64,000 bases of DNA from Athripsodes cinereus (GCA_947579605.1 OX388311.1:29514951-29578950); one strand, 5' to 3'; numbered from the stretch's first letter, positions 31,668 through 42,335 are shown. A program made the numbers and translations. Notes: generated by a model from the letters alone, not told the origin.

Positions 31668-31872
31668 CTATCTATTAATACCACGAAATCTTGCACAAGT
31701 GAGGTAGACGGCAAAATAACTAAATGTAATAAATATACAAGTTGTCTTTTCCATTCCAATAACAATAAGACATTCAGGATAGGTGACACACCTCATCGCT
31801 AAACTGAAGATGTTTAACATCTTAATCGTGATATATTTTTTTAAGGATACTCGAAAACTAGAGACCTTTTGT
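31668..31872 (-). mobile_element. Family C SINE-like element
   Basis: Minus strand: TTTCGAGTATCCTTAAAAAA, CAGTTTAGCGATGAGGTGTG, TCACCTATCCTGAATGTCTT, GCCGTCTACCTCACTTGTGC, TGGTATTAATAG. The extreme 5' end is missing and the tail is worn. Confidence 0.65.
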
Positions 31873-33304
31873 TTACTGGGGAATTCACGGAAATAAAACG
31901 GAAATTTTTCCAACAAAATTCATTACCGAATAATGCCGGGCATTAAATCTAAAATAATGTTTTAACATACCGACATATAATATTATATACTCATAATTTT
32001 GTTATAAAGGTGATATGTATTATTATATAAAATACTATATGGGTAGGTCTGTTTATATGTTGTTATAATACTAACAATATGTTCGTATAAAGCAGGAGCG
32101 TATCTTCCATACAAGCCAAAATGCCAGACTCCACCTGAGGTTAGATCTCGGATAGTTAACTGTTCTAGTATCATAGAGTATTACTGTTATGAAATTAAAA
32201 AACAAATATTTTTTGCCACTATAAACATTTTAATTGAGAGATATGTCTTACGTCTTAAGCTTAAGCTTTAGCTTATATTAGTCCAGTACACCATGTTTGT
32301 CCTTGTTACACAAATACACATACATATAATGTTATATTATTGTTCTTTCCTTCTCATCGTAATAAGTAAATTGTATGAAATTAGTTTCTGTTATACAGAG
32401 ATGTATAATAATTTTGTATTTATATTGTTGTTTCTTTTTCATTGTATTTGTTTGCTGATATTTGGATGAATATAATACGAATATATTGTAATTTGAAATC
32501 AAATTAACAATATCTATGAAATATGAAAATCTATAGAGTGGAAAATCATTTATTTTTTAATTTAATTATAGAATTCTACTAACTAGACACCGACACAGTG
32601 AATATAACTTTTATTTTACTTAGTATACAATTTTTTGTGGTGAATCGGATCTGTTGTATTCATATTTAACCTATACCTAATATTTATTTAATAACTTATT
32701 TATACCTATTAACTAATGAAGGTGGGCCACTCGGTATGAAAACATTAGACACACCACTGGAAAAAAGGTATTCGTGTACATACATGGGTTAGGACGCATT
32801 GTTCTCTTCTCTTTAAAAGCATCCCAACGTCAACAAAACATGATTGAACAGGGTGGATGAAAAGCTTTTGAAAGCTCTTTAAATTCATTCTTACACTATC
32901 AAACAATTTTGAGGATACCTACATGGTAAATAAAAAAATATCAATTACATCAATTTATTAGTGAAAATTTTGTGAGTTGAATATATATTACTAAAAACAT
33001 TCTTACATATTATTCAAGTGAAATCCATGACACCACTTCAGAAGAGAATGGAAAGCACTATTTAGTCCTATTCGATTAAGCTTTTCGATTTCAGCACTGT
33101 CATACAACCTCTCAGACTATGACCTCAAGGGCGCCGTAATGTGCATCTATTGTCCGAAACTCTCAGTAAAAAGTTGTGCTTGTAGCTTCTTCCTGAAGCC
33201 CTCTCCATTTGCCTTGTCTCACAGACCTAGAAGCACCTCATTCCAGCACCCGCAAGACTTAATGATATGATATTCGATTGGTCGATAAGTTGAACTTTAC
33301 CATT
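31873..33304. other. Unassigned DNA
   Basis: Mainly AT-rich. The block 33040-33260 is less AT-rich and may be an old repeat: its minus strand shares cgcccttgaggtcat with the foreign block near 690-710. No gene recognised. Confidence 0.4.
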
Positions 33305-33462
33305 CATTCTATCATAATATTTTCCACAAATGTGATAGTCCAGTAGACTGTATGAATGCAAAAAACTTGCAGGTCGTCCTCAACGTACCAATAAAAAATA
33401 AGACAGTTAGACTGTATTGAATAACTCATCGCTGAATTGAAGATATTACATGTCTTACGAAA
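33305..33462 (-). mobile_element. Family C SINE-like element, worn
   Basis: Minus strand: CAATTCAGCGATGAGTTATT, a diverged stretch, TGGTACGTTGAGGACGACCT, GCAAGTTTTTTGCATTC, CAGTCTACTGGACTATCACA and TTTGTGGAAAATATTATGAT. Old copy. Confidence 0.5.
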
Positions 33463-33824
33463 ACCTGGCTTTAACACGACATTCGAAAGTAAAATTTACT
33501 TATAATAGTGTGAGACAAATTTATTCTCGAAAATTCCTCATGAAAATACATAAACAATTCACCAATTGAAGCTTCTTTTACAAACCGGCATTCTAGCATA
33601 CGTATAGCAAATGTATTCTTATTCTCTTTAATCGTTTGAACAAAATTGTTTAAGCAACACAAAACAAGGATTCTTAAAATATACATTAAATTTTATGGTG
33701 TTTTCTATGTTGTGTTCTAATACACAATATATTCAGTACATGGTTGAATGGCTAATTATAATCCCGCTATTGTAGGTTTTCAAAGGAAAAATAGGTTCCC
33801 TTTATCTATGTAATACTTTTTAGG

Positions 33825-34665
33825 TGGCGGCAGAATTGCCATCCACACTTCTCAGCATTATACAACCAGATAAGTCTCCATATGATCAGTCATGGTCACA
33901 CAAAAACTTAACAGTCTAATGCCGGGAAAAATTCACCTATCCAGATATACAGGATATCAAAGGATTAGGCTCAAAACGCGGGATCAAAATACCAGCATTG
34001 TGCCTGAAATATTTGTGTTCAAAAACTTTTTTACAATATTACAAGTGTTTATTATAATAGTTTTTTGAATTTTAATATACAAATTAACCGGTAAATCTAA
34101 TTTTTGTAAATTATTTATTAAAGATTTCGGAGTTACCCCTGTAGCTGACATGACTAAAGGTATTATATAAACGGATCTAGAATGCCAAATATTTTTTATT
34201 TCTCCTGCTAGTTCTGTATATTTACGTATTTTTTCTGCGACGGTTGTTTGTATATTATGTGTATTTTTGGAACAGCGATGTCTATTAGGTAGGTACTCGT
34301 ACGTTATTTTATTACGTTTATCATGTAATACTAAATCGGGTCTATTATGATGTATTTTATAACTATTTTTAGTATGGGTAAGTAAAGCAATTTTGGTTTT
34401 CAATAACATACGTTGTTTTGTTAAGAGTTTAGTACGTAGCAATCTGTAACTAAAAAAAAGTAACTGTAACAACATAGTTCGTAAGAATATTGTCGTAGTG
34501 AAAAGTGCCTTGAAGTGAGTATCTCCTCCAAGGGACATTAAGGGTTTTGTAGTTTTAGGGAGGATTTTGTCCGGGGGAGTCCCTCTGGCAAACCCTGAGC
34601 CCTCCCTTGAAAAAAAATTGTTTCGTTGAGTCTGGACGATATAGGAGCTCTGCTCTTGAAACATC
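33825..34665 (-). pseudogene. RLE-type LINE C-terminal fragment, copy 1
   Basis: A 226-codon minus-strand frame (33984-34664) carries the C-terminal region of a non-LTR retrotransposon: HHNRPDLVLHDKRNKITY, TTVAEKIRKYTELAGEIKNI, VYIIPLVMSATGVTPKSL and NTCNIVKKFLN. The RPD-hydrophobic motif followed by a conserved D-I-A-V-P segment is typical of a restriction-like endonuclease region. Here D-I-A-V-P lies in a neighbouring frame (near 34270-34290), so one or more single-base indels disrupt the domain although the frame looks open. The amino-terminal 80 residues (with GTPPDKILPKTTKPLMSL) are not clearly RT. After the stop, about 160 bases of 3' UTR end at tggcggcagaattgcc (33834). Copy 2 lies inverted at 49.3 kb. 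Confidence 0.75.
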
Positions 34666-34988
34666 CTGGAGAAAGCGGTGAGAATAATCCATAGTACGTT
34701 GTTTTGTATCAGATTGTACTAAGAAAATGCATTTTTAAACCATTATTCTGTAATAGTATGGACTTGAAATTTAAAGGAAAATTGATAATGCGACTAATCA
34801 AATTTTGCGAACAAACACACTGGTGTTGCCAGACTTGTAGAATACTATTTTTATTGTAGAGTCCCTTTTATCACTTTGCCAGGTAAATAGAATGTACAAA
34901 AACTAGTATAAATAAAAAAGAAGACCATAAGCATGTTATTGTTGTGGAGTAAAAAAACATAACAATAATTTAATGATTTTTAAATTTG
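34666..34988. other. AT-rich DNA, nothing recognised
   Basis: Spacer between the RLE-type LINE fragment and the interrupted SINE. Confidence 0.5.
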
Positions 34989-34989
34989 G

Positions 34990-35445
34990 AATATGTTTTC
35001 AAAGAAAATAAGTTCTGCGTTACTATCCTATACCAAATAAGTCAATGATTTAAATTTGAAACATATACGTATAACACATAAATCCAGAACTCTTTGAAGA
35101 ACATCATTCTTCATTTTTGTCCTGGCCAGGAATCAAACTCGAGACCTTGTGACTCGAATTCATAAATTAAATTATGTACATAAATTGAAAGTTATAATAA
35201 ATAATAAGAAATAATTTTAGAAATACATGACTAAAGAACAATGCTAATGTCTGTATATAAAAAAAGTTGACATTAAGTCAAGTTTAATAGAAGATTAGCA
35301 GTAATTCCTTGTTTTTGAGTACCAAAGGAGAAGGAAACATAATCAAATAGAAAATATTGAATAAAAAATCAGTTAGTCGACGTAATTTTTTTCAAACTAT
35401 TTAGAAGTTCCAGGCAATCCAATTAACCACTATACCACCAAGGTA
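34990..35445 (-). mobile_element. tRNA-derived SINE (family A), split by 245 bp
   Basis: Minus strand: ACCTTGGTGGTATAGTGGTT (A-box region, 35445-35405) is separated by about 245 AT-rich bases from TCGAGTCACAAGGTCTCGAG, TTTGATTCCTGGCCAGGAC (B-box region, 35160-35105). A body similar to the Helitron SINE follows (aaatgaagaatgatg, then tctggatttatgtgtta). Read as one old SINE interrupted by a later insertion; the insert is not identified. Confidence 0.5.
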
Positions 35446-35937
35446 AAATTACAAGTACATACAGCATTATTCAAGTGTCATTTAATTTGACAATTACTTA
35501 CTATTATTATTAATATTCAGACGAGGGAGTGACACATATTGCTGGATGATATCAAACAACGTGTTCACAATAAATATAAATATAAAAAATATATCAATAT
35601 TACTATAATGTCATAAAGGTACTTACTAAGTTGTTTCAAAACAGTGGTGGTTGCAGGGTCTAATCACTTGTATGGTAAATCGTTTATTCATTTGTATCAA
35701 GACAATTTCAAACAACCCTATATATATATAAAATAAAAATTATAAAGAACGCTACAACTGCAAATACTTAATAGAAAGATTATGTGAAAATTAATTAGTA
35801 CCCAATTTAGAGAAAATTTATACTGACGGATTGTCAACCGATAGGGCAATTTGCCGACAGGATAATTCGCCCAAAACTAACAGAATAAATAATCAAAAAA
35901 ATGTGAGGTCTTGTATAAATATTGCCACTAAAAATAC
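35446..35937. other. AT-rich DNA, nothing recognised
   Basis: No frame or family match. Confidence 0.5.
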
Positions 35938-36196
35938 TACTACTACTACTACTACTATACCATCACGGCATATCCCACAAGTGGGGTAGCCAGCAGATCA
36001 GCTGTATGTAAGAAACATACAAACTGTCCTCTTCGTGCCAGTATAAAATCAAGACATTCAGGATGGGTGGCAAACCTCAACGCTGAATTTAAGATGTAAA
36101 ATGTCTTATTTTTTTCGAACACCTGCCTTTTACAGGACACTCGAAAACTTACGCAGAAGAGTGGGAGACCAATTCTTTACCGGGTGCTCCACGGGA
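35938..36196 (-). mobile_element. Family C SINE-like element, best full-length copy
   Basis: Minus strand from ATCCCGTGGAGCACCCGGTA through CTCCCACTCTTCTGCGTAAG, TTTTCGAGTGTCCTGTAAAA, GGCAGGTGTTCG, AATTCAGCGTTGAGGTTTGC, CACCCATCCTGAATGTCTTG, GGCTACCCCACTTGTGGGAT and ATGCCGTGATGGTATAGTAG to a five-fold TAG tail. Used here as the reference for the family. The open frame on this strand (35955-36140) is incidental. Confidence 0.85.
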
Positions 36197-36219
36197 TAAA
36201 AAAAATAACGTACGTATTT

Positions 36220-36320
36220 AAATTTAAAAAAAAAATCTCCTCACGGGCGAGCCACAGTGTGCAGCTTGAATGGTTGGCAGGCAAAATCCGCCTCGTGGGA
36301 ATCTTTTAAACTACTGTAAA
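36220..36320. repeat. Short repeat shared with 46.5 kb
   Basis: ggttggcaggcaaaatccgc, ctcgtgggaatctttt resembles ggctagcaaaaactgctttg, tgggaatcttt at 46530-46562; both are preceded by cgagc- and cacag/cacacg-like words. Family unknown. Confidence 0.4.
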
Positions 36321-37745
36321 ACTTTCAATATCTCCTTAAAGAAGACAAATAAATAATTAAAATAGTACATGGATTCGAAATGCACACATTGGAAAAAAAG
36401 GAATAATTATTTAAATTTGGCACAAAATAAAAAGCAGATATAATTATGATGTCCAGAAACTTTTGAAGATCCAAGACAGTGAGCGCAGTAGTGAACCGAC
36501 AATTCAACATCCATAAAATGCCGTGATGGTGTAGGAAAATGCATGTAGATAAAAGATACGCCTCTGGTTAACAACAGTGCCATCAAAGCCTTTGTGGGTG
36601 AAGTGATATTTGAAATTTTGATGACTCGGTTCTTTGAAAATTTCATCCCATCTCATCATATCCTGTTCTTCTTTTTTTACCTCTCTTTCCCTCTATTCCG
36701 TTCACATTCTATATATCTCTATCACACTCTGCTGTCAACTTGTTGTTATTGTTGTATTAATCATATTAATAAAATAATAAATTGAATAAGTGTCTGTTTG
36801 CACAGAATTAAAATTTACAAAAAGCTATTCACATTCATAAGTTTATTTTTCTAATAAAGTAAATTCTCTTTTAGCCATGTTAAAAAAACACAGCACTGGC
36901 TTAAAAAACAACTATGACTTAACCAGAAATCTTTGATTATTAAAAAAATCTGTTAAAAATTGAAGTAGTACTAATAAACCTAGATCAAAGAACGAAGTTG
37001 ACAGCCGTATAAAACAAGCAATTCATTTAACAAGAAATCGAAAATATTCGTTTTTGAAAGTATATAATATGTTAAAATAACTATATTTCAATATTTAAAC
37101 ATATATGAAAGTAAAGGCTTGAAATAAAAAAATAAAAACAAAGTTTTTCTTTAGTAAAGGATTATAAATTTGTTTGTGATTAAGGTTCTTCATTTAAACA
37201 GGATTTACTTTAGACTTGTAAAGTTAACTAAGTATAAATACATATGTATTTTCTTTGTAAGTTAGACTTGAATTGTTCAGGGTTTATAAAAACAAACAAA
37301 ACAAAATAAAGCCTGGGACCATACAATTAAAAACCCAATATGCTATCATCAACCAATCAATATTAATTGAAAAAATATTCAACAAAATGTGCACACATTG
37401 TTAAATCATGAAATAAAATGTTGAACTATCCATACAATCTCGGGTGAATAATATTATTGTTAAGTTGTTGATATTAAAATGTTTGACATGTATAATAATT
37501 CATTCGCACGAGGATTATAATATATGAATAGTAATTTCACCTAGGCGTCGCGTCGCGCGTCGTGACGCCTACTATATTATTGAACATATCTAATTGTTAT
37601 TATTATTTATTGCTAGCAATTGAACCCGACGTTGTCAAGTATGTAAATTAAATATATTTGTTGATGTAAAAAAACACTAGTTTTTAATGCTACTAAAGGA
37701 TGTAATGTTCAGGAGAAATTACATGTTTTTGTGTTTTACATATAT
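36321..37745. other. AT-rich DNA with a small CpG palindrome
   Basis: Nothing coding. At 37541-37571 aggcgtcgcgtcgcgcgtcg, tgacgcct forms an inverted repeat (aggcgtc/gacgcct) unusually dense in CpG. Around 36570-36785 the sequence looks like a LINE 3' end (ttaataaaataataaattga) without recognisable coding. Confidence 0.45.
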
Positions 37746-37746
37746 G

Positions 37747-37998
37747 ATATGGAGCACCTGGTAATGAATCGGTCTCTCAATCTTTTCCGTAAGTTTTCTA
37801 ATGTCCTGTAAAAGGAAAGTGTTCAAACAAATAAGACATTTTATATCTTGAATTCAGCGATGAAGTTTGACACCCATCGTATATGTTTTTGTTGACATGA
37901 AGAGGACGGCTTGCGTGTTTATTACATGTGGCTGGTGTGCTGGTTACCCTAATTGCGGGATATGCCGTGATGGTATAGTAGCAGTATAGCAGCATAGC
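37747..37998 (+). mobile_element. Family C SINE-like element, full length
   Basis: From TATGGAGCACCTGGTAATGA through TTTTCTAATGTCCTGTAAAA, GAATTCAGCGATGAAGTTTG, GAAGAGGACGGCTTGCGTGT, GTGGCTGGTGTGCTGGTTAC to ATATGCCGTGATGGTATAGT and an imperfect AGCAGTATAGCAG tail. Confidence 0.8.
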
Positions 37999-38215
37999 CT
38001 GAAACAGGACGCTACTGATCGCGCCAAGTGGAGAAAATTGATATAAAGTTACAGCCCAAATGACAGAAGACACCAAGGCCCACCTGCGGGAGAACATCCA
38101 TGTCCCAAATGCAACAGAGTGTGCTTGTCTCAGATTGGCCTACTTAGCCATCTGAGATGGCACAGCAGAGTGGATACAGCACAGACAGATCCGCTGCGAA
38201 ACTGAAGCGCTCACA
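37999..38215 (+). pseudogene. LINE C-terminal fragment with a C2H2 zinc finger
   Basis: A frame with one stop reads KQDATDRAKWRKLI then GEHPCPKCNRVCLSQIGLLS and HLRWHSR. The spacing C-x2-C-x12-H-x3-H fits a C2H2 finger, and the IGLxSH context is the one seen at the end of many LINE ORFs. No other part of that element remains. Confidence 0.65.
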
Positions 38216-38490
38216 ATACTCGCTTTGTCGAGTTGTTGGCATATATATAGTAGCAGTAGTATTAGACGATGTGATAAATCGTTTATGGAAAGAATGCACG
38301 AGGATAGTGGATAAAAAAAACATGGCTGTGGCCATCTAATGATTAAATGGTTAGACTATGTGGACCAGATCTGAAAAGAAAGACACTACGGACTGAGTAG
38401 AATAAACAGGAGGGCGTAGAATGAAGAGGTGATGGAAGCTAAAAGTGTTTATAAGGACAAGAGTAAGTGGTACCCGAGCCTTTTAGTCTA
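38216..38490 (+). pseudogene. RTE-type LINE C-terminal remnant
   Basis: Broken frames read WLDYVDQI, RINRRA, EVMEAKSVYKDKSKWYP, which align in order with WLDHVDQI, KRNRRA, NVEEAKEVCKDRSVWR of the LINE at 55.8 kb. It carries stops and lacks the GTA-type 3' end. An old copy of the same lineage. Confidence 0.55.
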
Positions 38491-38552
38491 CTGTACATGT
38501 TTATAAAAAAAGAGCTTCTTCTTTACACCATTATTGAAGATTCTTTAGTTCG

Positions 38553-38697
38553 GTTAGTTGGAAGAGTTCTTTCGCCTTTATGATAAACTCGCTCTCTGTA
38601 AATTGATTGTATTGAACTTGCAATTTTCTGTAAAATTGTATGTGTGTATTTTTATCAATGTACAGTGAAGAATGAATATATAAATAAATAAAAAACA
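38553..38697 (+). mobile_element. LINE-A 3' tail copy
   Basis: agttggaagagttctttcgc, gataaactcgctctctgtaa, atcaatgtacagtgaagaat, then (AAAT)-like repeats. Confidence 0.75.
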
Positions 38698-38771
38698 TTA
38701 CACGCTCAAAGTCAACGATTTATACTTAATGGTAATATTTCGAATAAAATAATATCATGGCGTATGGCATG

Positions 38772-38935
38772 CAGTGGCGGAACAAGTATTTTTATATTGG
38801 TCATGCTTTCGTAATGATGAATATTATTGTTTAAAAATTTAGTTTTGAAAGTAGAAAAAACCCGACTAAATTTCTATGCCCCACCCCCATAACTGCCACA
38901 TATAAGGATTTGTTTTATTTTATTTAGGTACTCAA
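38772..38935. mobile_element. hAT-like terminal remnant
   Basis: cagtggcggaacaagtattt resembles many hAT termini (CAGTGGCGG), and the complement of 58143-58164 starts the same way (cagtggcgggactagaca). The right end here (ccccataactgccaca) is only weakly complementary. No 8-bp duplication resolved. Confidence 0.3.
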
Positions 38936-38939
38936 ATTT

Positions 38940-39135
38940 TTTTTTTTTGGAAAATCACTCAATATTGGGTGAAACGCCTTAAGAAGAATATAAAAATGGA
39001 CATTATCTGTTACATAACAAAATCGACAAATCAATTCAGATAAAAAAAAACGTAATGATGTGCAGTGGTGAGATTATCATTAAGTAAATTAATGATTTCT
39101 TCCATCTAACCATGTACCTATTTATCGCGATCGTA
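38940..39135 (-). mobile_element. LINE-T2 3' tail copy
   Basis: Minus strand: GGTTAGATGGAAGAAATCAT, GATAATCTCACCACTGCACA, TCATTACG, then GATTTGTCGATTTTGTTATG. The same 3' UTR occurs at 41.22 and 54.91 kb. Noncoding. Confidence 0.65.
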
Positions 39136-39214
39136 TTGATGTAAAATTTCAAATCTTACCCTCTACTTCAAATTTCTACCTCCCATCGCCAGGTTCAATT
39201 ATAACATCAATAAA

Positions 39215-39425
39215 TTAAAGAATATTCCAATTTCATTTATTGCATCGACATTAACTTTGTAACACTTCATTTTGAATTATGACATGAAATAAATATTTAT
39301 TTTTATTGTTCGCATCATCAGCTACTGATTAATATTAATATTAATTCGGAGTCCACGAAATCGGTCCTGCGTTAGTCATACTCAACAGTAACATAAAACA
39401 ATTATAATAAATATTTATTTCATTT
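39215..39425 (-). mobile_element. Penelope-like terminal fragment with CTGATGA
   Basis: Minus strand: AGTAGCTGATGATGCGAACA then ATAAAAATAAATATTTATTT, and later ACAAAGTTAATGTCGATGCA, ATAAATG, matching the outer ends at 16.44 and 48.89 kb. It has the exact CTGATGA core word but the stem II segment is shortened. aataaatatttatttcat is also inverted around it. Confidence 0.45.
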
Positions 39426-39944
39426 GATAATATTCCAATTTTTTTAATTTTTGTATATTTTATGTGAAAAGTAAAGTAGTTTTGTATATTTTACGGTTCT
39501 TTTTGCATGCATAGAAAGTACACCACTGTTTGCGTATATAAAATATAACATTATTTTGTATAAAAAATACATACACACGTTAAAAATGTTATGACTAGGT
39601 ATACTTAAAGTTTACAATCTCATCACACGTTATGGGTAACACGACCTGTCACCATGGTACACAAATATTATATTGTTTTCTAAGCAAATACAACAAATTA
39701 TTTAGGTATAGCGTGTATAAAAAATATAATTATTATTATTATTACTGACAATAAGACGATTCTTACAAGGATCATTACAGCTGATGGCCAATGCGATTCC
39801 AGAAGAAAACATTAAACAATATCCAAACGATAACACAACTACAATATATCCTCGATTTTCCTTATAAATTCTGCATACGTCACGTTGAAGATATCAACTT
39901 CTCCAGCCAGTCTTTTTTTTTTTTACTTTTCATAATAAATAACT
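39426..39944. other. AT-rich DNA, nothing recognised
   Basis: No frame or family match. Confidence 0.5.
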
Positions 39945-40118
39945 ACTCGGTACTATTACTATAACATCATGGCATATCCCACAAGTAGGGTAACTAGCAG
40001 ATCAGCCACATGTAACAAACATGCAAGTCATCTTCTCTGTGCCAACAAAAATTAAGACGCTTAAAAATTATGGCACACCTTATGCTGCCAAATTAAAAAA
40101 AAATCTTATTATATATCC

Positions 40119-40490
40119 TACCCCGTGGAGTCCCTGGTAAACAATAGGTCTCCCACTCTTTTCTAAAAATTTCCTGTAAATGTAATCATAAAATTATAAA
40201 ACCTCACGTTTAAAACAAGGGTAAGTTGGAAGCGATCGCGCCTTTGCGATAAACTCGCCCTCTGTATATTGATTGTATTTAATTTGAATGTATACCTTTT
40301 ATGTAATTGTTTTTAATCAACGAAGGAATAAATAAATAAACTTCCTCAATTTAGCGATGAGGTGCGCCATCCATCCTGAATGTCATTTTTATTAGCTCGG
40401 ATAGGAGAATTTGTGTGTTTATTACTTGCAGATAGTCCGTTAGCTACCCCATTTGTGGAATATACTGTGATGGTTGAGAAGTAAATATCT
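40119..40490 (+). mobile_element. Inner family C copy, itself interrupted
   Basis: The 5' half at 40119-40200 (ACCCCGTGGAGTCCCTGGTA, CTCCCACTCTTTTCTAAAAA, TTTCCTGTAAATG) and the 3' half at 40346-40490 (TTTAGCGATGAGGTGCGCCA, TCCATCCTGAATGTCATTTT, TAGCTACCCCATTTGTGGAA, TATACTGTGATGGTTG) are split by a LINE-A tail. Confidence 0.7.
40221..40342 (+). mobile_element. LINE-A 3' tail, innermost insertion
   Basis: taagttggaagcgatcgcgc, gcgataaactcgccctctgt, tgtataccttttatgtaatt, ending gaaggaataaataaataaac. The usual caatgtacagtaaag block is shortened. Confidence 0.75.
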
Positions 40491-40584
40491 AAGATCATGT
40501 TGTTACATTCAATTCCTACTGTCTTTTACAGGACACTTGAAAACAAACGGAAAAGACTGGGAGACCAATTCTGAATCCACGGTT

Positions 40585-41050
40585 TAATTTATTATCATTG
40601 GTAGGTATATAATAAGTAACGTTAGTCATGTTAATATGTAATTAGGTATGTATGTCAAATTGTAATATGTTTAACCGATCTATATAGTAATGTAGGTACC
40701 TTTAGGCATATTGTGAGATCGGAAATTACATTATGATCCAGTGAAACTGTACGTGACCTTAGGAAAGCATTCGATGGAATAAAATTGAGAAAATAATAAT
40801 AAATTTCTAATATTAAGGTGAATGTTGGGTGGAAGTTTTGGAGAGGTTCGATTGATCGCTGTATTGTTTATTTAATTAATTTATTTATACTTGTTTACTT
40901 TACCAACCACAAATCACTCGTTACGGGTGGATTGCCGGTAATAATAGAAAAAATAAAATAAAAAAACTTTACCTACGACAGATTTGAAGGTGGGGTGTAC
41001 AAACTTCTCATGTCCATGTCAAAGCAAATTATATTAACATGAAAAATTAT
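40585..41050. other. AT-rich DNA with a possible LINE 3' end
   Basis: Minus-strand cggcaatccacccgtaacga, gtgatttgtggttggtaaag near 40890-40945 is preceded on the plus strand by an A-rich run; unassigned. Confidence 0.35.
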
Positions 41051-41054
41051 CTTT

Positions 41055-41140
41055 CTCTTTACTACTGGATGTAGGCCTCCTCCATATTCATCCATGCTTT
41101 CCTTTCTTGAGCTAGTCTTGCCCTTCTCTTAACGTTAAAA
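41055..41140 (-). pseudogene. LINE ORF tail fragment
   Basis: Minus strand reads RRARLAQERKAWMNMEEAYI, then stops: the same type of LINE ORF ending as at 1-135. Only about 25 codons remain. Confidence 0.5.
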
Positions 41141-41221
41141 TATTATTTAACAAAAACGCGGAGAACTTGAAATATTTCAAATTCCTATACCAAACTGAAA
41201 ATGTAAGAACGTAAGTCAAAT

Positions 41222-41366
41222 CACCGTGGTTAGATGGAAGAAATTACTATATAGTGATAATCTCGGCACTGCACATCATCACATTTTTTCTTGTGTATAT
41301 TGCTTTATTTAATTTTTTATATGAGTGATGATGTACAAGAAGAATAAAATAAATAAATAAATCATA
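41222..41366 (+). mobile_element. LINE-T2 3' tail copy
   Basis: accgtggttagatggaagaa, gataatctcggcactgcaca, tcatcaca, then tgatgtacaagaagaataaa and (AAAT)n. Same 3' UTR as 38.94 (reverse) and 54.91 kb. Confidence 0.7.
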
Positions 41367-41590
41367 AAATCTTATAATTTATAATTCATTTATGGCGTCA
41401 TAATTTTTTTGCAGCAAACACTCGATAACTCTGAAATCGACTTATTGCTCCCGGTTACTTATCCTATATCCTAACGCCTCGTTTTGAATTATTCAAGACA
41501 CCACATCCCCTTACCTCACGCTTTGGAGTATTCATTAAGAAGTAGTGACGTTTAGTGATACAAATACTGTAATCAAAACGTCGAAATTAC
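41367..41590. other. Unassigned spacer
   Basis: Block 41445-41535 (ctcccggttacttatcctat, cgcctcgttttgaattattc) resembles ctacgctacacgttttt.. cttcattttgtagtattca near 44940-45025, probably a shared unknown repeat. Confidence 0.35.
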
Positions 41591-41828
41591 TTTTAATAGT
41601 ATACCATCAAGGCATACCCCACAAGTGGGATGGCCGGGAGATAAGCTTCATGTTATAATAATGCAAACTGTCCTCTTTATAACAGCAAAAAAAAATCAAG
41701 AAGGGTGGTAAACTTCATCGCCGAATTTAAGATATAATTTGTCTTTATTTTTTTTTGAATACCTGGTTTTTACAGGACACTCGAAAACTTACAGCAAAGA
41801 GTGGGCGACCAATTCTTTGTCGGGTTCG
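41591..41828 (-). mobile_element. Family C SINE-like element
   Basis: Minus strand: CGACAAAGAATTGGTCGCCC, ACTCTTTGCTGTAAGTTTTC, GAGTGTCCTGTAAAAACCAG, AATTCGGCGATGAAGTTTAC, ATCCCACTTGTGGGGTATGC and CTTGATGGTATACTATT. Full length apart from the first bases. Confidence 0.8.
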
Positions 41829-42335
41829 AAATTACGATTTTATATTTTATCATTTTATCTTATATTTTATCAAGCGGTTGAAAAATTCATTTTTTAATAT
41901 TGGCCCTGAACCCAAATGAGGATGATTTTCGCCTTCCACAGTTTACAGGCTGTGGTTAAACAATAAGGAAAAAAAGTTTTATGAAATACTCATAATCCAA
42001 GCAAATAAGTTTAAAGACCAAAATGTCTACGATGTGTGAGAATACTTTTATTTGAACTAAAATTCAAAATGCATTGGTATAAATTCAATCGTTCCCTAAT
42101 ACATATTTTATTAGTGTTATTAGTAATTATTGGCTTAGTCCAATAAACGAAAAATGTTCCTATTTTCTTCCTTTCCAGAATAAAACACACGAAACAAAAA
42201 AATTAAGATTTTTTTATTTGTTTAGCAGTTGTGATCTTGTGGACGAATCTGAAGTCGATTGATAGAAATATAATACATCAAAATTAAACGCAAATCGATG
42301 TTTGTATTTCCTTCTCTATTCAAATTTCTTCTTAG
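41829..42335. other. Unassigned DNA, possible intron
   Basis: No repeat recognised. The last 35 bases are a pyrimidine-rich tract leading into the acceptor at 42335. Confidence 0.4.

Larger units (their letters stand above)
39945..40584 (-). mobile_element. Outer family C copy of a three-level nest
   Basis: The 3' half (39945-40110, minus) has ACATGTGGCTGATCTGCTAG, TTACCCTACTTGTGGGATAT and GCCATGATGTTATAGTAATA. The matching 5' half (40511-40584, minus) has CCAGTCTTTTCCGTTTGTTT, TCAAGTGTCCTGTAAAAGAC. Together they rebuild one copy, split by about 400 bases that contain another family C copy in the opposite orientation. Confidence 0.7.

Noticed and set aside
35938..35955. CTA microsatellite as a CRISPR or satellite seed
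   Set aside because: It is the 3' tail of a family C copy; no spacer-repeat structure exists anywhere in the window.
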